NCBI GenBank assembly: GCA_934661135.1
Contig: CAKUJA010000036.1
Location: 1 to 21,983 of the forward strand
Reading direction: 5' to 3'
Length of the DNA stretch: 21,983 nucleotides
DNA from: an uncultured Oscillospiraceae bacterium
Lineage (GTDB): Bacteria; Bacillota; Clostridia; Oscillospirales; Oscillospiraceae
Part shown: positions 7,326 to 14,659 of the stretch, piece by piece
Layout of the letters: each line of letters begins with the position of its first letter
How positions within the stretch are numbered: the first letter of the stretch is position 1
Made by a program: the position numbers and the translations under genes
Notes under the pieces: generated by a model
Databases searched by the model: none
Told to the model about the DNA's origin: nothing
Seen by the model: only the letters and a program-made list of their open reading frames with translations

Positions 7326-8492
7326 ATGAACAACGAAAAGAGAATTTTCACATCGGAATCGGTGACGGAGGGACATCCGGACAAGGTCTGCGACCGGGTG
7401 TCGGACAGTGTGCTCGATGCGGTTCTGGCGCAGGACCCGATGGCGCGCGTGGCCTGCGAGTGCGCGGCGACAACGGGGTTGATGCTGGTGATGGGCGAGA
7501 TCACGACGACGGCGGCGATCGATGTGGCCGACATTGCGCGCAAGGCGATCTGTGAAATCGGCTATGATAACGCGGCGGCCGGATTTGACGGCAATAGCTG
7601 CTCGGTACAGGTTGCGCTGCACCGGCAGTCACCGGATATTGCGATGGGTGTCGACGCGTCGTATGACGACAAAGGCGAACTCGGCGCGGGCGACCAGGGG
7701 ATGATGTTCGGGTTCGCCTGTAACGAGACAAAGGAGCTGATGCCGGCGCCGATCTCCTACGCGCACAACCTGACGAAGGCGCTCACGGCCTGCCGCAAGA
7801 GCGGCGAGCTGGCGTGGCTGCGGCCGGACGGCAAGAGCCAGGTGTCGGTGCAGTATGCGGCGGACGGCACGCCGGAGCGGATTGACACGGTCGTTGTCTC
7901 GACTCAGCACGCGCCGGAGATCGAAATTGAAGCTCTGCGCGCGCAGGTGGTTGAGAAGATCATCCGGCCGAATCTGCCGTCGCGACTGCTGGATGAGAAT
8001 ACAAAATATTATGTCAATCCGACCGGGCGGTTTGTCATCGGCGGCCCTGCGGGCGACGCGGGACTGACAGGACGCAAGATCATCGTTGACACCTACGGCG
8101 GCTATGCCGCGCATGGCGGCGGCGCGTTCTCGGGCAAGGATCCGACGAAGGTCGACCGCAGCGGCGCGTATATGGCGCGGTATATTGCGAAGAACATCGT
8201 TGCGGCGGGTCTGGCCACGCGCTGCCAGCTCCAGCTCGCCTACGCCATCGGCGTGGCGCATCCGGTGTCGGTGCTGGCGGAGACGTTTGGCACGGGCAAG
8301 ATTTCAGATGCGGCGCTGTCGGCGCTGGTGCGCAAGTGCTTCGATCTGCGGCCGGCGGCGATCATCGAGCGGCTCGACCTGCGGCGTCCGATCTACGTGC
8401 AGACCTCGGCCTACGGACACTTTGGCCGCGAGGAGCTGAACCTGCCGTGGGAAACCGTCGATATGACGGAGGAACTGCTTGCAAAAGCATAA
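7326..8492 (+). CDS. metK: S-adenosylmethionine synthase
   Basis: Makes S-adenosylmethionine from methionine and ATP, the methyl donor for the cell. Length is 388 aa, normal for bacterial MetK. Motifs: ESVTEGHPDK at 11-20, the GAGDQGMMFG signature at 120-129, and the phosphate-binding GGGAFSGKDPTKVDRSGAY at 262-280. AAAGGAA lies 9 bases before the ATG. A SAM-I riboswitch plus terminator upstream controls it. The next gene starts only 40 bases downstream with no terminator between, so they may be co-transcribed. Confidence 0.97.
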   Translation: MNNEKRIFTSESVTEGHPDKVCDRVSDSVLDAVLAQDPMARVACECAATTGLMLVMGEITTTAAIDVADIARKAICEIGYDNAAAGFDGNSCSVQVALHRQSPDIAMGVDASYDDKGELGAGDQGMMFGFACNETKELMPAPISYAHNLTKALTACRKSGELAWLRPDGKSQVSVQYAADGTPERIDTVVVSTQHAPEIEIEALRAQVVEKIIRPNLPSRLLDENTKYYVNPTGRFVIGGPAGDAGLTGRKIIVDTYGGYAAHGGGAFSGKDPTKVDRSGAYMARYIAKNIVAAGLATRCQLQLAYAIGVAHPVSVLAETFGTGKISDAALSALVRKCFDLRPAAIIERLDLRRPIYVQTSAYGHFGREELNLPWETVDMTEELLAKA

Positions 8493-8532
8493 GAAATAGA
8501 GTATGATGCCCTTGTCAAAGGAGCGAACAAAC

Positions 8533-9732
8533 ATGAAAAAGATTGAGATTATGGGCTGCGGCTACATCGGCCTGCCCACTGCCGTTACCTTCACGCTCGC
8601 GGGATATGAGGTCTGCGGATTTGACGTGAAGGAAGAAACGGTTTCCATATTGAGCCAGGGAAAGATCAACATTGTAGAGCCCGGCCTGCAGGAGGCGCTG
8701 ACCGAGGCGATGGCCACCGGGCGGCTGCATTTTACAACGAAGCCGGAGCCGGCGGATGTGTTTATCATCGCCGTGCAGACGCCGTACCGCGAGACGCCGG
8801 AGAAGAAGCGCGTATCGGATATGCGCTTTGTGGAGGCGGCAGCGCGGGAGGTCGGCAGTGTGATCCGCGCGGGCGGACTTTGCGTGCTGGAATCCACGTC
8901 GCCCCCGGGATCGACGCGGCTGGTGGAGCGGATTGTCTCCGAGGTCAGCGGCTTGAAGCCGGAGGAATTTATGACGGCGCATTGCCCGGAGCGGATTATT
9001 CCGGGGCGGATGCTCATTGAGCTGCGGCAGAACGACCGCATTATCGGCTCCAACCGCCCGGAGGCGGCGGAGTATGCCAAGAGCATCTATGAGAAGGTTG
9101 TGACGAAGGGGACGATCCGCCTGACCGACGACCTGACTGCCGAGATGTGCAAGCTGACGGAAAATACGTTCCGCGATATCAATATCGCGTATGCCAACGA
9201 GCTGAGCAAGGTCTGCGACCGGCTGGGCATTGATGTGTTCCGGCTCATTGAGCTGGCCAACTGCCATCCGCGCGTGAATGTGCACACACCGGGTGTCGGC
9301 GTCGGCGGGCACTGCATTGCGGTTGACCCGTGGTTCATCCATGAGAAGTTTGAGGACATCACGCCGCTGATTGCAGAGGCGCGGTATGTCAACGACACGA
9401 AGCCGGAATGGGTTGCGGAGCGGATTGGCCGTGACGTGAAGCCGGGGGCGAAGGTCGCGGTGCTCGGCATGAGCTTTAAGGCCAACATCGACGACACGCG
9501 CGAGAGTCCGTCGGTGCTGTTTGCAAAGATTCTCGAGGAGAAGGGATATCAGGTCATCGCCTGTGAGCCGTACATTGAGGGCGAAGTTGCGGGATTCAAA
9601 AACCATACGCTTGAGGACGCAATGGCGGAGTGCGATTACGCGGTGATTACGCTGACGCACGACAAATTCAAGGAGCATAAGGCGCTGATCGCGACCAAGC
9701 CGTATTACGACTGCGTCGGTTTGATGCGCTGA
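8533..9732 (+). CDS. wecC: UDP-N-acetyl-D-mannosamine dehydrogenase (WecC-like)
   Basis: NAD-dependent oxidation of UDP-ManNAc to UDP-ManNAcA, a precursor for cell-surface polysaccharides. The 399-aa protein has a Rossmann GCGYIGLP at 8-15, AHCPERIIPGRMLIEL at 149-164, AEMCKLTENTFRDINIAYANE at 203-223, and the catalytic cysteine C261 in GVGVGGHCIAVDPWF. The wording HPRVNVHTPGVGVGGH points to the WecC branch and not to UDP-glucose dehydrogenase. The start at 8533 has AAAGGAG 9 bases upstream; an in-frame ATG at 8503 lacks a site. No epimerase WecB or other polysaccharide gene is nearby, so its pathway partners must lie elsewhere. Confidence 0.9.
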   Translation: MKKIEIMGCGYIGLPTAVTFTLAGYEVCGFDVKEETVSILSQGKINIVEPGLQEALTEAMATGRLHFTTKPEPADVFIIAVQTPYRETPEKKRVSDMRFVEAAAREVGSVIRAGGLCVLESTSPPGSTRLVERIVSEVSGLKPEEFMTAHCPERIIPGRMLIELRQNDRIIGSNRPEAAEYAKSIYEKVVTKGTIRLTDDLTAEMCKLTENTFRDINIAYANELSKVCDRLGIDVFRLIELANCHPRVNVHTPGVGVGGHCIAVDPWFIHEKFEDITPLIAEARYVNDTKPEWVAERIGRDVKPGAKVAVLGMSFKANIDDTRESPSVLFAKILEEKGYQVIACEPYIEGEVAGFKNHTLEDAMAECDYAVITLTHDKFKEHKALIATKPYYDCVGLMR

Positions 9733-9737
9733 CCCTC

Positions 9738-9766
9738 TTGCATTTCTCGGCGAAACTGGGTATAAT
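9738..9766 (+). promoter_or_regulatory. Promoter of the DUF1858 gene
   Basis: TTGCAT (9738-9743), a 17-base spacer and a perfect TATAAT (9761-9766), just after the wecC stop and 31 bases before the next ATG. It gives the small gene its own transcript. Confidence 0.78.
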
Positions 9767-9797
9767 ACGTCTATAAAAGAAACAGGAGGTCATTTTT

Positions 9798-10019
9798 ATG
9801 GCTGTTAAGATTGAAAAGTCCACGATTATCGGCGATGTTCTGGATATCGCACCGGAAACCGCTCCGCTGTTCATGGCGATCGGAATGCATTGCCTTGGCT
9901 GCCCGTCCTCCCGCGGCGAGACTGTGGAGGAAGCCTGCATGGTGCATGGTGTGGACTGCGACGCGTTCCTTGCACAGGTCAACCGCTTCATCGAAGCGAG
10001 CGCCGAGGCCGGTCTGTAA
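9798..10019 (+). CDS. DUF1858 redox-disulfide domain protein
   Basis: A 73-aa single-domain protein of the DUF1858 / hybrid-cluster-protein-associated redox disulfide family. The family core is present: an N-terminal 'TIGDVL...PETAPLFMAIGMHCLGCPSSRGET' type sequence with the CLGC pair at C32 and C35. The two cysteines could form a redox-active disulfide, but no enzymatic role is established to my knowledge. A consensus AGGAGGT lies 7 bases before the ATG, suggesting strong translation. It has its own promoter upstream and a terminator downstream, so it is probably monocistronic. No hybrid cluster protein gene is nearby. Confidence 0.88.
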   Translation: MAVKIEKSTIIGDVLDIAPETAPLFMAIGMHCLGCPSSRGETVEEACMVHGVDCDAFLAQVNRFIEASAEAGL

Positions 10020-10083
10020 AGGATCATTTGAGACTGTCGGGAAACGATGAAATGCAGCTCCGCGACAGAGTCGCAGGGGAAGT

Positions 10084-10154
10084 GCGAAGGGGGTTAAGCG
10101 CCCCCTTCGCGTTCAATCAAACGGCTTTTCCAGCTTTTTAAGCTTGAAAAGCCG
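10084..10154. other. Two stem-loops in the DUF1858-trmK gap
   Basis: GCGAAGGGGG (10084-10093) pairs perfectly with CCCCCTTCGC (10101-10110). CGGCTTTTC (10122-10130) pairs perfectly with GAAAAGCCG (10146-10154). Neither is followed by a T-run. Together with the terminator at 10193-10218 they make three stem-loops in one gap of about 215 bases. They may be RNA processing or stability elements, or remnants of extragenic repeats. Confidence 0.55.
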
Positions 10155-10192
10155 GACAGGAAGCGGGGCAAAAAGGCTTTTTTGACACGCTG

Positions 10193-10218
10193 AAAGGCGG
10201 CTGACGGCCGCCTTTTTT
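10193..10218 (+). terminator. Rho-independent terminator upstream of trmK
   Basis: AAAGGCGGC (10193-10201) pairs with GCCGCCTTT (10207-10215) around a 5-base loop, ending in a T6 run. It lies 17 bases before the trmK ATG and would end the DUF1858 transcript. An AT-rich promoter for trmK is not evident between the two, so partial read-through is possible. Confidence 0.85.
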
Positions 10219-10235
10219 GATAACCGGAGAACTCT

Positions 10236-10949
10236 ATGAAACTACCAATTTCCAAGCGGCTGCTGCGCTGCGCGGCGTTTGTGCCGAAAGGGGCGCGGGT
10301 GGCCGACATTGGCACCGATCACGGATATTTAGGAATTTACTTATTGAATCAGGGAATTGCCGCGCACGTGATTGCGGCGGATCTGCGGCAGGCGCCGCTG
10401 CAAGCGGCGCGGCGGAACGCGGCAAAATACGGCGTGGACGCGCGGATGGAGTTCCGGCTCTCAAACGGGTTGGCGGAGATCGCCCAGGATGAGGCGGATA
10501 CGATTGTCTGCGCAGGCATGGGCGGCGATTTGATTGTTGAAATTCTGTCGCGCTGCGCGTGGCTGCGCACGCCGACGTGCAGGTTGATTTTACAGCCGCA
10601 GTCGGCGGGGCAGGAGCTTCGGCGCTGGCTCGGAGAAAACGGCTTTGCCGTCGAGCGAGAGGAACCGGTGCAGGACGGAAAATTCCTCTATACGGTGCTG
10701 CTGGCAAGGCCGGGAGAAGGGAAGCGCCTGACGCCGGGGCAGCAGTATGTCTCACCGTGGCTGCTGGAGAGCGGCGATGCGCTGGTGGAGCCATACATGG
10801 CTCGGATTGCGGCGGCGCTGCGGACAACGGTGGTCGGACTGGAGCACGCGGAGCATCCGCGGCCGGAGCGGCTGGCCTATTACCGGACGGCGCTGGAGGA
10901 AGTGGAAGAAATGAGGAAACGCTATGAGAACGGTACGGGAAATTTATGA
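10236..10949 (+). CDS. trmK: tRNA (adenine(22)-N1)-methyltransferase
   Basis: SAM-dependent methylation of N1 of adenine 22 in tRNA. The 237-aa protein has the SAM-binding motif ADIGTDHGYLGIYLL at about 23-37 and the AGMGGDLIVEIL motif at about 93-104, both hallmarks of TrmK (YqfN). The ATG follows GGAG by 6 bases. Its 3' end overlaps the Nif3-family gene by 26 bases, the same pairing as yqfN-yqfO in Bacillus, which supports the assignment. The usual upstream neighbour in Firmicutes (rpoD) is not here. Confidence 0.93.
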   Translation: MKLPISKRLLRCAAFVPKGARVADIGTDHGYLGIYLLNQGIAAHVIAADLRQAPLQAARRNAAKYGVDARMEFRLSNGLAEIAQDEADTIVCAGMGGDLIVEILSRCAWLRTPTCRLILQPQSAGQELRRWLGENGFAVEREEPVQDGKFLYTVLLARPGEGKRLTPGQQYVSPWLLESGDALVEPYMARIAAALRTTVVGLEHAEHPRPERLAYYRTALEEVEEMRKRYENGTGNL

Positions 10950-11721
10950 CGCGCTGTTTACGTTTGCGCCCGAGACGATGAAGCTGGGCGACTGGGACAA
11001 CGTGGGACTGCTCTGCGGACGGTTTGACCGCGCGGTGGAGACCGTGCTGGTGGCGCTTGACCCGCTGCCGGATGTGATTGCGGAGGCGGAGCAGATCGGC
11101 GCGCAGTGCATCGTGACGCACCACCCGCTGTTTTTCCAGCCGCCGCGCACGATCAATGAGCAGACGCTTGCGGGGCGGTCGATTCTGGAGCTGATCGAGC
11201 ACGGTATTGCCGCGATCAACCTGCATACGAACCTCGACTGCGCGCCGGGCGGCGTTAACGATGTGCTGGCGGCAAAGCTGGAGCTGGAGAATGTCCGTGT
11301 GATGCAGCCGGCGGGCGAGGATGCGCAGGGGCGTCCCTACGGCCTGATTCGGATTGGCGAGACGGAGCAGACGGATGCGCGGACGTTCGCGGCATTTGTA
11401 AAGGCTGCGCTGGACTGCCCCGGCGTACGGCTGGCCGACGCAGGCAAGCCGGTACGCTGCGTCGCTGTGGGCGGCGGAGGATGCGGGAGCGAGATGGATG
11501 CGGTGCTTGCGGCCGGGTGCGACACGTTTGTGACGGCGGATTTGAAGTATCACCAGTTTGAAGAAGCGCGCTACCATGGCCTGAATTTGATCGACGCGGG
11601 GCATTTTGAGACGGAAAATCCGGTCTGCGATGTGCTGACAGTGCTGCTGCGGGAGCGGTTCCCGGAGCTGCGCGTGCTGAAATCGGCAGTACATCGCGAT
11701 GAAATCCAATTTTTTGGTTGA
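10924..11721 (+). CDS. Nif3-like dinuclear metal-centre protein
   Basis: GTP cyclohydrolase 1 type 2 / Nif3 family (YqfO-like), 265 aa. Metal-ligand motifs are visible: THHPLFF (65-71), LHTNLD (100-105) and AGHFETE (225-231). The protein is the short form; the Bacillus YqfO type has an inserted middle domain (about 370 aa) that is absent here. The ATG lies inside the 3' end of trmK with GAGG upstream, indicating translational coupling. The physiological role of the family is unsettled; conserved pairing with trmK hints at a link to RNA or nucleotide metabolism. Confidence 0.92.
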   Translation: MRTVREIYDALFTFAPETMKLGDWDNVGLLCGRFDRAVETVLVALDPLPDVIAEAEQIGAQCIVTHHPLFFQPPRTINEQTLAGRSILELIEHGIAAINLHTNLDCAPGGVNDVLAAKLELENVRVMQPAGEDAQGRPYGLIRIGETEQTDARTFAAFVKAALDCPGVRLADAGKPVRCVAVGGGGCGSEMDAVLAAGCDTFVTADLKYHQFEEARYHGLNLIDAGHFETENPVCDVLTVLLRERFPELRVLKSAVHRDEIQFFG

Positions 11722-11747
11722 TTTTTGCCGCGAGCGTATGATAAAAT
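11718..11747 (+). promoter_or_regulatory. Probable yebC promoter
   Basis: TTGATT (11718-11723) and TAAAAT (11742-11747) with an 18-base spacer, overlapping the Nif3 stop and about 35 bases before the yebC ATG. The TATGAT at 11737 is an alternative -10 but has poor spacing. Confidence 0.6.
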
Positions 11748-11782
11748 AACGTGTAAAACTGAAACGAAGGGAAGAACACTCC

Positions 11783-12520
11783 ATGTCCGGACATTCCAAG
11801 TGGCATAACATTCAGAAAACGAAGGGCGCACAGGACGCGAAGCGCGCGGCGGCCTTTACAAAGATTTCCAAGGAAATGATCGTCGCGGTCAAAGAGGGCG
11901 GCGGCGTTGCCGACCCGGCGTACAACTCCCGCCTGGCGACAGTCATCACGAAGGCCAAGGCAGCCAATATGCCGAACGACAACATCAAGCGCGTGCTCGA
12001 AAAGGCGGCTTCCGCCGGCCAGGGCGACAGCTATGAATCCATCACCTACGAAGGCCACGGCCCGAGCGGAATTGCGGTCATCGTGGAGACCATGACCGAC
12101 AACCGCAACCGCACTGCGGGCAATGTCCGCCATCATTTCGACAAATACGGCGGAAGTCTCGGCGTGAACGGCTGCGTGAGCTGGGCATTCGACAAGAAGG
12201 GCGTCATTGTGATCGACAACGAGGAGGAAGAACTCGACGAGGATGCCGTGATGATGGACGCGCTGGACGCGGGCGCCGCCGATTTCCAGCCGGAGGAAGG
12301 CTGCTTCACGATCTACACCGACCCCAACGACTTCAACGATGTGGCCAAGGTGCTTGAGGACAAGGGTTACAAATTTGAGTCGGCGCAGATTGAGATGGTT
12401 CCGCAGAACTACCAGAAGCTCGAAAATCCGGAGGACATTGCCAACATGGAGAAGATGCTGGAGATCTTTGAGGATGACGACGATGTGCAGAACATCTGGC
12501 ACAACTGGGAACAGGAATAA
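11783..12520 (+). CDS. yebC: YebC/PmpR family protein; 3' end is the integration target
   Basis: YebC/TACO1 family, 245 aa, the normal length. It starts MSGHSKWHNIQKTKGAQDAKRAAAF, the family hallmark, with TDNRNRTAGNVRHHFDKYGG near residue 107. Members are described as transcriptional regulators, and more recently as factors helping ribosomes at difficult sequences such as polyproline; which applies here is not visible. The last 15 codons and stop lie in a 48-bp sequence repeated at 19973-20020, the att site of the adjacent element. The gene is therefore a chimera whose 3' end may come from the element, yet the reading frame is intact. Its native terminator has been moved 7.5 kb away, so transcripts may run into the integrase gene. 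Confidence 0.95.
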   Translation: MSGHSKWHNIQKTKGAQDAKRAAAFTKISKEMIVAVKEGGGVADPAYNSRLATVITKAKAANMPNDNIKRVLEKAASAGQGDSYESITYEGHGPSGIAVIVETMTDNRNRTAGNVRHHFDKYGGSLGVNGCVSWAFDKKGVIVIDNEEEELDEDAVMMDALDAGAADFQPEEGCFTIYTDPNDFNDVAKVLEDKGYKFESAQIEMVPQNYQKLENPEDIANMEKMLEIFEDDDDVQNIWHNWEQE

Positions 12521-12521
12521 G
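12474..12521 (+). repeat. attL: 48-bp direct repeat in the yebC 3' end
   Basis: Identical over all 48 bases to 19973-20020. It begins in codon 231 of yebC, covers DDDVQNIWHNWEQE and the TAA stop plus one base, and diverges on both sides. The flanking bases differ (GG versus CC on the left, C versus A on the right), so the edges are exact. Its place between yebC and an adjacent tyrosine integrase gene marks it as the left attachment site. Confidence 0.93.
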
Positions 12522-12536
12522 CAAATTCCTTCAATA

Positions 12537-12552
12537 AAAATCAGCTGATTTT
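12537..12552. other. 16-bp perfect palindrome next to attL
   Basis: AAAATCAGCTGATTTT is a perfect palindrome 15 bases inside the element from attL. It could bind a dimeric protein such as an excisionase or repressor, or fold as a weak terminator (7-bp stem then TTTTC) for yebC transcripts. The right end has GCTGATTT at 19924-19931. Confidence 0.45.
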
Positions 12553-12664
12553 CAACAAAAACGACGGGATTTCAGAACAAATAAAATCTGAATTGCGATA
12601 TACATTGTGCCCGCTGTGACATACGCCGCTCCTTGCGTTGCAACATACGAAGGGAGAAAAAGAA

Positions 12665-13558
12665 ATGAAAATCAGTGCAGCAGCAAAAGAATACCTGATA
12701 GAGATTGAGGTTCGGAAGTTTACCCCGAAGACGATTCGGAGTTATCGGAACAACCTCAATCTCTTTTTGCGCTTTTGCGAGGAAGAAGCAGACGTGACGG
12801 AAATCGAGGACGTATCACTTGCTGTGGTGCGGCAATTCTCGCGCTTTATGAGTGAGCGAGGAAAAAAGGGCAGCTACATCAATGGACTTTTGAGGGTGGC
12901 AAAGGTATTCATTCAGTATTGCTATGAGGAAGGCTATGGTGGCTTCAACACGCGCAAAAACTTCAAATGGTGCAAACAGGACAAGGCTGTGATTCTGGCG
13001 TTTTCGGTTGCAGATGTGCGCCAGATGATTCGTTCCTGCAAAGGTTGTGACTATCTGCAAATACGCGATGCGGCCATTCTGACCATGCTGTTTGAAACAG
13101 GAATTCGCTGTTGGGAATTATGCTGCATTCAAAAGCAGGATATTCACGACGATTTTATCATTATCAACGGTAAAAATCATAAGCAGCGTGTTGTTCCTGT
13201 TACGCCGGTTCTGCGCAAGGCCATGCTGCGGTATGAACAGTGTGCAGCGCAGTATTTCACGCTGAAAAACACAGAGGATTATTATTTTCTTTCCTTTCAT
13301 GGCAGACAGCTGACAAACTCAGCGGTTGAGCATATCATTAAGCGACACGGAGGGGGAATAGAAGGCGTACGCATTTCTCCGCATACCTGCCGTCATTTTT
13401 ATGCCCAACAGCAGATCAAAATGGGAACAGACCTCTATACGCTTTCGCGCCTGTTAGGCCATGAAAACGTGCAAATCACGCAGACCTACCTGAACAGCCT
13501 GCGTGACGCTGACGTGATTCAAATTGCGAAGCAGAAAAGTGTGCTGTTGAGTATGTAA
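12665..13558 (+). CDS. Tyrosine recombinase / integrase
   Basis: Site-specific recombinase of the phage-integrase family, 298 aa, presumed to integrate and excise this element at the yebC att site. An N-terminal SAM-like DNA-binding domain (about residues 5-90) begins YLIEIEVRKFTPKTIRSYRN. The catalytic domain shows R148 in ETGIRCWEL, K170 or K173 in NGKNHKQR, H240-x-x-R243 in SPHTCRHF, H266 in LLGHENV and the nucleophile Y275 in TQTYLNS. The start ATG follows GGGAG by 8 bases; an in-frame ATG at 12638 is less likely. It lies 144 bases from attL and reads away from it. In the integrated state it may be transcribed from yebC; in the circle it may be driven by the promoter at 19820. Confidence 0.93.
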   Translation: MKISAAAKEYLIEIEVRKFTPKTIRSYRNNLNLFLRFCEEEADVTEIEDVSLAVVRQFSRFMSERGKKGSYINGLLRVAKVFIQYCYEEGYGGFNTRKNFKWCKQDKAVILAFSVADVRQMIRSCKGCDYLQIRDAAILTMLFETGIRCWELCCIQKQDIHDDFIIINGKNHKQRVVPVTPVLRKAMLRYEQCAAQYFTLKNTEDYYFLSFHGRQLTNSAVEHIIKRHGGGIEGVRISPHTCRHFYAQQQIKMGTDLYTLSRLLGHENVQITQTYLNSLRDADVIQIAKQKSVLLSM

Positions 13559-13650
13559 ACGCCCGCTCATGCGGTGCAGACAGCGTGACAGGATATAGCT
13601 GTTCTGAGCGGGAAATCTATGTTAATAATCAAGAATAATCTGATAAAGAG

Positions 13651-13681
13651 AGAAGGCAGGGGGAAATATCCTCTGCCTTCT
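13651..13681 (-). terminator. Hairpin between convergent int and lipoprotein genes
   Basis: AGAAGGCAG (13651-13659) pairs perfectly with CTGCCTTCT (13673-13681). On the minus strand it is followed by the T-rich TCTCTTTATC. It lies 39 bases past the end of the exported-protein operon and likely terminates it. A second, long-range inverted repeat, CCCGCTCA/TGAGCGGG (13562-13569 with 13605-13612), sits just after the integrase stop. Confidence 0.6.
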
Positions 13682-13719
13682 ACTATCGTAAAAAATGAAA
13701 TTACTAACAATCCGTATAA

Positions 13720-14628
13720 CTATTGTACTTCACCGTTCACTATGGTGAAAATCTCACCTCCGTAGCAGTCGTTAAAAATAAAAGTGCAATCAACATTATA
13801 TTTCTTTGTTCCATTGTCGTAGAAGTTTTTGCAAAGTTCCTCACAGTTACTTTTGATGCTGTTTATAAGTCCTGCTGCAATGGCAGGGTACAGGAAATAA
13901 GCTGTCGAGGCATCTTCGTTCATATTCATTTCGATGATATAATTCCGGTTTTCTTTATCTAGCGTGTATGTTATTTGATTGCCTGAGAATCCGGTGCTAA
14001 TGATGGTTTTCATTGCTTCAATATCTAAATCCTTCGTCAGTACTTCCAATGCAAGCTCATCGATTTTACGAACAGCATCTTGAAGTAGTTCTGCATTTTG
14101 GACTCGGCCTTGCTCGTCCTCAGTCAGTTCATCATATTGAACCTGTGCTTTCTGGACATCTTGTTTATCGGCATATGTCATTTCTTCGAGCTTGCAGTTT
14201 TCCGCAATAGCCTGTTCAACACACCATACGCGGTAAGCGGATTTGATTTCCTCAAATGCTTGGCTGTTTACTAAGTTGCTCTTTTGAGTTGTGCTTAGTT
14301 TTTTAATTTCATCTTCGATTTGAGCAATCTTTTCTGCTGTTGTATCATCAAAATCGCCAACACCATCTATCAGAGCATCTACCTTGCAGACAGCGAGTTG
14401 CGATTCTGCATCCTCCAAGGCTGCTGCATTTTCTACATCGTCTTTTTCGTCCACTGTTAAAAGGTCAAATGCTTCTCGGGCATTTTGAATGAGTGTTTCT
14501 TTTTCAACTGAAACAACACCAATTTTTTCAATAGACTTTTCAACTTTTCTTACACTGGATTTTTTACAGCCGGTTAATGCGGAAAGCAATATGAAAAAAA
14601 CCAATGCACTTCTTAGAACTTGTTTCAT
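13720..14628 (-). CDS. Lipoprotein with three helical repeat modules
   Basis: A 302-aa predicted lipoprotein. The signal peptide ends in the lipobox LTGC with C21 as the lipidated cysteine. Three related helical modules of about 50 residues follow (30-80, 83-133, 137-190), for example IEKIGVVSVEKETLIQNARE leading to DLLTVDEKDDVENAAALEDAE. The C-terminal part (about 200-302) is a separate mixed domain that I do not recognise. The module type, with 'IG.VT..S...I..A...Y..L...Q...V.N...L..A', is common in Firmicute surface proteins from memory. It is the last gene of a three-gene exported operon, 31 bases after the larger lipoprotein gene. GGGGG precedes the ATG but is a weak ribosome site. Function is unknown. 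Confidence 0.82.
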   Translation of the reverse strand: MKQVLRSALVFFILLSALTGCKKSSVRKVEKSIEKIGVVSVEKETLIQNAREAFDLLTVDEKDDVENAAALEDAESQLAVCKVDALIDGVGDFDDTTAEKIAQIEDEIKKLSTTQKSNLVNSQAFEEIKSAYRVWCVEQAIAENCKLEEMTYADKQDVQKAQVQYDELTEDEQGRVQNAELLQDAVRKIDELALEVLTKDLDIEAMKTIISTGFSGNQITYTLDKENRNYIIEMNMNEDASTAYFLYPAIAAGLINSIKSNCEELCKNFYDNGTKKYNVDCTFIFNDCYGGEIFTIVNGEVQ

Positions 14629-14659
14629 CTATCGTTCCCCCACTAGAAGAAATGATCAA

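Noticed and set aside
10234..11811. Long minus-strand open frame (525 codons) opposite trmK and the Nif3 gene
   Set aside because: Both genes on the plus strand are recognisable families with ribosome sites; the antisense product is Arg/Pro/Ala-rich with no domain.
11783..12520. yebC as a disrupted pseudogene
   Set aside because: The 48-bp repeat restores the full 245-codon frame and stop, so the protein is intact.
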